From Colias croceus (lineage: Eukaryota; Arthropoda; Insecta; Lepidoptera; Pieridae): 64,000 nt of DNA. Shown piece by piece: positions 63,126 to 64,000 of this stretch. The position numbers and the translations under genes are program-made. The notes beneath the pieces are model-generated. The model was not told the origin of the DNA and did not search any database. It worked only from the letters and a program-made list of their open reading frames with translations. Within the stretch, counting starts at the first letter, position 1, and the number at the start of each line of letters is the position of its first letter. The stretch lies in the NCBI RefSeq assembly GCF_905220415.1, contig NC_059546.1, forward strand, positions 7,192,001 to 7,256,000, in the 5' to 3' direction.

Positions 63126-64000
63126 GTTCCTATGAAAAACGGGTAAAAACGGTAATATCTATATAATTATTGAACTTGACGCTCTGAATATTACGATAAG
63201 ATTTTACCATCCACCTATGATCATGACATTTAATTACACTTAAAATAAAATATCTGACGCATATATTACAAGCACGAATATCAAAGTGTCCTCAAATTAC
63301 GCACGCTATGTACACATCATTAATAATTTATTTTAGTATTTCCATGATTCACCCATTTACCCAGCTGGAACATTTATTTCCAGCAAATTTCAACATTTAT
63401 TTGATTAACTATCGAAGTTAATAGCTAAGATAATTCATGATTTATTTACTTACTGTCATGCAACAGCGATTACAAGATTAAGATACGGCTCATTTACGTT
63501 CATATGACATCGCTATGCCAGAAATAATTTGTCATACGTTGTATAAATGTAAGTATTTTGGTTTTAAGCAAAATGTTCTAAATATAACGGTAGTCTACTT
63601 TTATAAATGACGTAGTAAGAGTATTCTATAAATATCTCAGTGACTGAATACGCAACAATTGCAAATCTTACATGATTTTTCCAGTCAGTATATTCGTTTT
63701 CCCTTTAATTATCAATGTCAGCTTATTTTTTTATTACATTTCTGTCTACATGATGTAATGCTTTTTAAACACTCATAACCAGTTCTAATATTTCTTCATA
63801 ATTTGTCTGATAGTTGAAATGACAAATGCAATATGAAAATATAGATCAAAAGTGTTAAACTTTTAATTATTTATCAGCGACTCTGCTCGTTCTTATAATT
63901 TATTAAAAATGTATTTATTTAATATGCCAACAATATGTTGAAACGTTTAACGTAAATATTCCGCTAGCTAGCATAGTTGCGTTTATTTTCCCCAAGTCTT
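63126..64000. other. Intergenic DNA, no supported gene
   Basis: AT-rich; no coding exon or repeat family recognised up to the right edge. Confidence 0.45.

Noticed and set aside
1..64000. CRISPR array, bacterial operon or phage-like system
   Set aside because: Introns, poly(A) signals and eukaryotic transposons show nuclear animal DNA; the regular repeats (333 bp, 22 bp, 33 bp) are contiguous tandem repeats without spacers.

Overview
The window is AT-rich eukaryotic DNA with short coding exons, GT-AG introns and dense dispersed repeats. Insect-type genes plus repeats I recognise as typical of moth and butterfly genomes (short Helitron-like elements ending CTAG|T, a tRNA-headed SINE with a TGATGA-type tail, many 5'-truncated non-LTR retrotransposons) point to a lepidopteran nuclear genome. 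No species can be named from the sequence alone.

Region 1 (1-20.2 kb, + strand) holds two tandem malic enzyme genes. The first enters from the left edge, so only its last exons are present (401-7081). It offers two different terminal exons in the same splice phase, and the coding block of the first of these is repeated in three 333-bp tandem units. The second gene is complete: twelve exons (11148-19978) encode about 573 residues with every catalytic residue in place. Four consecutive exons have identical lengths in the two genes (223, 143, 171 and 124 nt), so they arose by tandem duplication. Both would oxidatively decarboxylate malate to pyruvate with production of reduced nicotinamide cofactor.

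Region 2 (20.2-51.7 kb) has no host gene that I can support. It contains transposon debris: a 1.5-kb P-element-like transposon with 31-nt terminal repeats, an 8-bp target duplication and a THAP-type exon; a PIF/Harbinger-like MITE; a 22-bp minisatellite; a non-LTR retrotransposon with an uninterrupted 642-codon reverse transcriptase frame; and older retrotransposon ends. A short remnant of the same P-like terminus, also between 8-bp repeats, lies at 9.9 kb between the malic enzyme genes and looks like an excision footprint.

Region 3 (51.7-59.4 kb, - strand) is a complete six-exon gene for a divergent myosin regulatory light chain-like EF-hand protein of 241 residues. A frameshifted retrotransposon fragment, a MITE and Helitron-like repeats lie in its introns. 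The remainder to 64 kb is repeat-bearing intergenic DNA, including a nearly complete SINE with an 11-bp target duplication.

The two gene groups are not obviously linked in function. The most interesting signals are the alternative and tandemly repeated C-terminal exon of the first malic enzyme gene, and the P-like transposon with its footprint.
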